A stretch of 64,000 nt of DNA from CAYRSS01 sp964426945 (GTDB lineage Bacteria; Planctomycetota; Phycisphaerae; UBA1845), in assembly GCA_964426945.1 (NCBI GenBank), contig CAYRSS010000019.1, positions 6,113 to 70,112 on the forward strand. Direction: 5' to 3'. Numbering within the stretch: the stretch's first letter is position 1; each line of letters opens with the position of its first letter. Positions 60,295 through 64,000 of the stretch are shown piece by piece. The translations under genes and the position numbers were made by a program. The notes below the pieces were generated by a model. That model was not told where the DNA came from. It did no database searches and saw nothing but the letters and a program-made list of their open reading frames with translations.

Positions 60295-61431
60295 ATGTCT
60301 CGACGCCTGTTGTTGTGCAGCACCTTCGTTTCACTCGCCGCCGCCAGCGCCATCGCCGCGGGGCCTGACCCCACGCCGAATGATCGCCGCCCGATCGACC
60401 TGGTCATCTGCCTCGACACGTCAGGGAGCATGACTCAGCTCATCGACTCGGCCCGGGCGAAGCTCTGGGACATCGTCAATGAACTGGCCAAGGCCCAGCC
60501 GATGCCCGAACTGCGGGTCGGCCTGCTGACCTACGGCACGCCCGAAAACTCCTCGGCCGCGGCCGGGTGGGTGGTTCGCCAGACCGACCTGACCAGCGAC
60601 CTCGACACGGTCTATTCCAAAATGATGGCCATGCGTACCAGCGGCGGCGACGAGTTCGTCGGCTGGGTGCTCAACGACGCCCTCAAGACGATGTCATGGT
60701 CGACCGACATGGCGGCGCTGAGGCTCATCTTCGTGGCGGGCAACGAGTCGGCCGATCAGGCGGCGGACACCTTCAACTTCCGTGTCATCTGCGATCAGGC
60801 CCGCAGCAAGGGCATCACCATCAACTCGATCTACGCGGGCGGCCGCGATCAGGGCGTGAACGAGAAGTGGGAGGAGCTCGGCCGGCACGGCGGCGGCATC
60901 TACCAGCACATCGACATGGAGAAGGGCACCGTTCAGATCGCCACGCCGCAGGACGTGGTGCTTCAGAAGCTCAACATCGAGCTGAACGCGACCTACGTCC
61001 CCTACGGCAAGCACGGCGCCACCGGATGCGCCAACCAGTGGCGACAGGATGGCAACGCCCAGCAGATGGGCGCGCAGTCCGAAGCCAGCCGCGTCGCCGC
61101 CAAGGCCAGCGCGCTGTACAGCAACGCTTTCTGGGATCTGGTCGACGCGTGCAAGCAGAAGCAGGTAACGATCGGCGAACTGAAGGACGAGGACCTGCCG
61201 GAGAACATGCGGAAGATGTCCGCCGGTGAGCGCCAGGCCTACATCGACGGCATGGCCACGGCGCGGGCAGCGGTTCAGAAGGAGATCGCCGAGGCCAACA
61301 TCGCCCGGCAGAAGTACATCGAAGAAGAAATGAAGAAGCGCGGCGAAACCACGAGCAGCCTCGACGAAGCCCTCCTCAAGGCGCTCCGCGAGCAGGCGGC
61401 GAAGATGGGATTCAAGTTCGACGGCTGCTGA
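60295..61431 (+). CDS. Secreted VWA-domain protein
   Basis: 378 residues from ATG 60295 with AGGAG upstream. A signal peptide (SRRLLLCSTFVSLAAASAIA) is followed by a von Willebrand A domain with MIDAS residues D41, S43 and S45 in the motif CLDTSGSM, then LRVGLLTYG, and RTSGGDEFVGW holding the third MIDAS element. After the domain comes a helical region from about 235 to the end. VWA domains bind partners through a divalent metal. The ligand is unknown; secretion points to an extracytoplasmic role. Confidence 0.82.
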   Translation: MSRRLLLCSTFVSLAAASAIAAGPDPTPNDRRPIDLVICLDTSGSMTQLIDSARAKLWDIVNELAKAQPMPELRVGLLTYGTPENSSAAAGWVVRQTDLTSDLDTVYSKMMAMRTSGGDEFVGWVLNDALKTMSWSTDMAALRLIFVAGNESADQAADTFNFRVICDQARSKGITINSIYAGGRDQGVNEKWEELGRHGGGIYQHIDMEKGTVQIATPQDVVLQKLNIELNATYVPYGKHGATGCANQWRQDGNAQQMGAQSEASRVAAKASALYSNAFWDLVDACKQKQVTIGELKDEDLPENMRKMSAGERQAYIDGMATARAAVQKEIAEANIARQKYIEEEMKKRGETTSSLDEALLKALREQAAKMGFKFDGC

Positions 61432-61435
61432 GAAA

Positions 61436-61545
61436 AACCGAAACTCGAAAAGTCGAAAGCCGAAAAATCGCGGGCGGGAGTCGTCCTTTTGACGACGCCC
61501 GCCCGTTACTCGTAGTTTTTCGACTTTTGGGCTTTCGAGTTTCGA
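61436..61545. terminator. Large bidirectional terminator between convergent genes
   Basis: The core stem is CGGGCGGGAGTCGTC (61471-61485) and GACGACGCCCGCCCG (61491-61505) with one mismatch and a short loop. Outer AT-rich arms flank it: cgaaactcgaaaagtcgaaa (61438-61457) and, inverted, cgacttttgggctttcgagt (61521-61540). The inner blocks of the two arms are in swapped order. The arms give A/T runs on both strands, fitting termination of both the VWA and sigma genes. Confidence 0.75.
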
Positions 61546-61548
61546 CTC

Positions 61549-62424
61549 TTACACTTCCATCCCCGCCCGCAGCTTGGCCATCGCTTCGTCGGCGATCTGG
61601 CGGACGCGTTCGCGGGTCAGGCCGATGCGCTGGCCGATTTCCTTGAGCGTCATCGCCTCCTCGCCGTCGAAGCCGAACCGCATCTTGAGGATCGAGGCCT
61701 CGCGCGGGTCGAGGCGGTCGAGCAGGGCCGAGACTTCGGTCAACTCCGCCTCGTTCATGAATGCTTCCTCGGGGGCGAGGGTCTTGTCGTCGCGGATGCT
61801 CTCGGTCATCGACGCGCCGTCGTCGCCGTCGATGTCCTGGGTCGCAGATGAGATCGCTTTGACTGCGCTGCGGATGTGGGCCACCTTCGCCGTGGGCATC
61901 TGGAGCGCTTCGGACAGCTCCTCAATGGTCGGCTGGCGACCTTCCCGCTCGGTGAAGCTGTCGCGCGCCGCGCGGAAACGCGAGATCATTTCGACCATGT
62001 ACGCCGGGATGTGCACCGGCTTGTCGCCGTTGATGAGGTGCCGCTTGATCGCCTGCTTGATCCACCACGACGCGTAGGTCGAGAAGCGCGTGTTCTGTTC
62101 GGGGTCGAAGCCCTCCACCGCGCGCATCAGCCCGATGTTGCCCTCGTTGATCAGGTCGGTGAGCGGCACGCCGCGCTTGGCGTACTTCTTGGCGATGTTC
62201 ACCACGAGGCGGAGGTTTGAGCGGACCATGTGGTCCCGGGCGTGGGCGGCGCGTTCCTCGGCGGCCTGGCGCTGGTCGAGGCTGATCTCGCGCGCGGCGA
62301 AGCGGTCGGCCGCCTGCTGTCCCTCGCGGACGATGGCGGCGTAGTGCTTCTCCTCGTCCGCGGTGAGCAGGGGCGCGGCGTTGATCTGCCGCAGGTACGA
62401 CTGGAGCCCAGAGTCGACTGTAAT
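61549..62424 (-). CDS. RpoD-family sigma-70 factor, apparently starting at ATT
   Basis: 291 residues if started at ATT 62424. The frame upstream of the first ATG (62229) encodes clear sigma region 1.2 sequence (TVDSGLQSYLRQINAAPLLT, ADEEKHYAAIV), so the ATG start would cut the protein. No ATG, GTG or TTG exists in this frame before its upstream stop. The ATT at 62422-62424 has GGAGGG seven bases upstream. Region 2 is MVRSNLRLVVNIAKKYAKRG with FSTYASWWIKQAIKRHL, region 3 PTIEELSEALQMP, and region 4 MTLKEIGQRIGLTRERVRQI. This is a primary-like (group 1/2) factor without region 1.1. The start remains an inference. Confidence 0.82.
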   Translation of the reverse strand: MTVDSGLQSYLRQINAAPLLTADEEKHYAAIVREGQQAADRFAAREISLDQRQAAEERAAHARDHMVRSNLRLVVNIAKKYAKRGVPLTDLINEGNIGLMRAVEGFDPEQNTRFSTYASWWIKQAIKRHLINGDKPVHIPAYMVEMISRFRAARDSFTEREGRQPTIEELSEALQMPTAKVAHIRSAVKAISSATQDIDGDDGASMTESIRDDKTLAPEEAFMNEAELTEVSALLDRLDPREASILKMRFGFDGEEAMTLKEIGQRIGLTRERVRQIADEAMAKLRAGMEV

Positions 62425-62743
62425 GGCACGGCCCTCCGTTCCGGGGGGGAGGTCGTCGTGCGCCGGGGCCCGCGTCCGTGAGGCGACAGATACGGCGTGG
62501 GCGTCCTGCGCGGCGCGGCGTACGCGGACCTCAAGGGTCCGCCGGGGGCGACGATCCGGAGGCGGGCTTCGTGCCCCGCCCGAGCGGCCCCTCCGCTGCG
62601 ACGACTCCGTATCAAATACATCGGCGATCCGGGCGGCTGAATACCCCCGGATCGCCGGATGATTTTACCCGATGTCGCAAGGCCCGAAAAGGCGGCCGAG
62701 GGGGTCTCGTCCGCCCGCCTTGCTCCGCGGACAAAGCGGAGAT
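62425..62743. other. Intergenic leader/promoter region of the sigma gene
   Basis: About 320 bases between the rpsA stop and the proposed sigma start. It contains a perfect 11-base hairpin, GGCGATCCGGG (62623-62633) and CCCGGATCGCC (62646-62656), with no T run on either strand. On the minus strand TAAAAT (62665-62670) is a possible -10 element, which would place the hairpin in the sigma mRNA leader. Confidence 0.5.

Positions 62744-64000
<1,257 letters not shown>

Overview
The window is a high-GC bacterial chromosome segment that reads as Planctomycetota, possibly a Phycisphaerae-like lineage. The evidence is a planctomycete-type ECF sigma factor (25.5 kb), secreted proteins ending in dockerin-like repeats of the form D-x-D/N-G-D/N-G-x-x-x-x-x-D (15.2, 27.9 and 39.8 kb), cysteine-rich GACCxxDGxC repeats (15.2 kb), a prepilin-type protein with a terminal DGH motif (38.9 kb), and many small lipoproteins and zinc-ribbon membrane proteins. 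No rRNA, tRNA, CRISPR array or transposase was recognised.

Layout. 0-2.5 kb: a membrane-anchored P-loop ATPase resembling the BrxD/DUF2791 family, fused to a C-terminal extracytoplasmic domain. 2.8-13 kb: a small HTH protein, then a co-directional lipid cluster: PlsC acyltransferase; a four-module reductase/acyl-ligase/ACP/acyltransferase resembling ElbD of myxobacterial ether-lipid synthesis; a HAD-IB phosphatase; a zinc alcohol dehydrogenase; a LarA-like protein; and a diacylglycerol-kinase-family lipid kinase. 13-14.6 kb: a GspE/PilB-type ATPase translationally coupled to a STAS protein. 15-26 kb: secreted and housekeeping genes (SDR, DUF167, proC, zinc-ribbon coiled coil, birA, ECF sigma), and a 40-residue lysine-rich histone-tail-like gene with a near-ideal promoter and Shine-Dalgarno sequence.

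26-29.5 kb: a broken beta-helix gene and a HAF-type/dockerin gene, divergently transcribed from a region in which 13 consecutive G form part of the -35/-10 spacer. This is a strong candidate for a phase-variable promoter. 29.5-33.8 kb: a UvrD-type helicase, a coiled-coil lipoprotein and a terpene-cyclase-fold protein. 33.8-36 kb: a lower-GC accessory pair that includes a DUF4041/T5orf172 (GIY-YIG-like) protein. 36-44.6 kb: a NtrB/NtrC-type pair, a prepilin-type protein, a dockerin protein, and a lipoprotein/ECF sigma/anti-sigma operon. 44.6-48.7 kb: a MobA-like protein, a NtrC regulator, arsM and acr3. 48.9-51.5 kb: a PGRS-like glycine-repeat lipoprotein. 51.6-64 kb: an M29 aminopeptidase, purQ and purSL, a FIST sensor protein, two zinc-ribbon membrane proteins, a VWA protein, a sigma-70 factor that appears to start at ATT, and the 3' part of rpsA.

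Several short GC-rich repeats related to ctctgcgtcctctgcg sit in intergenic regions at 8.9-9.1, 52.8-53.1 and 59.95-60.0 kb. Calls come from reading the sequence and recalling family motifs; no database search was run.
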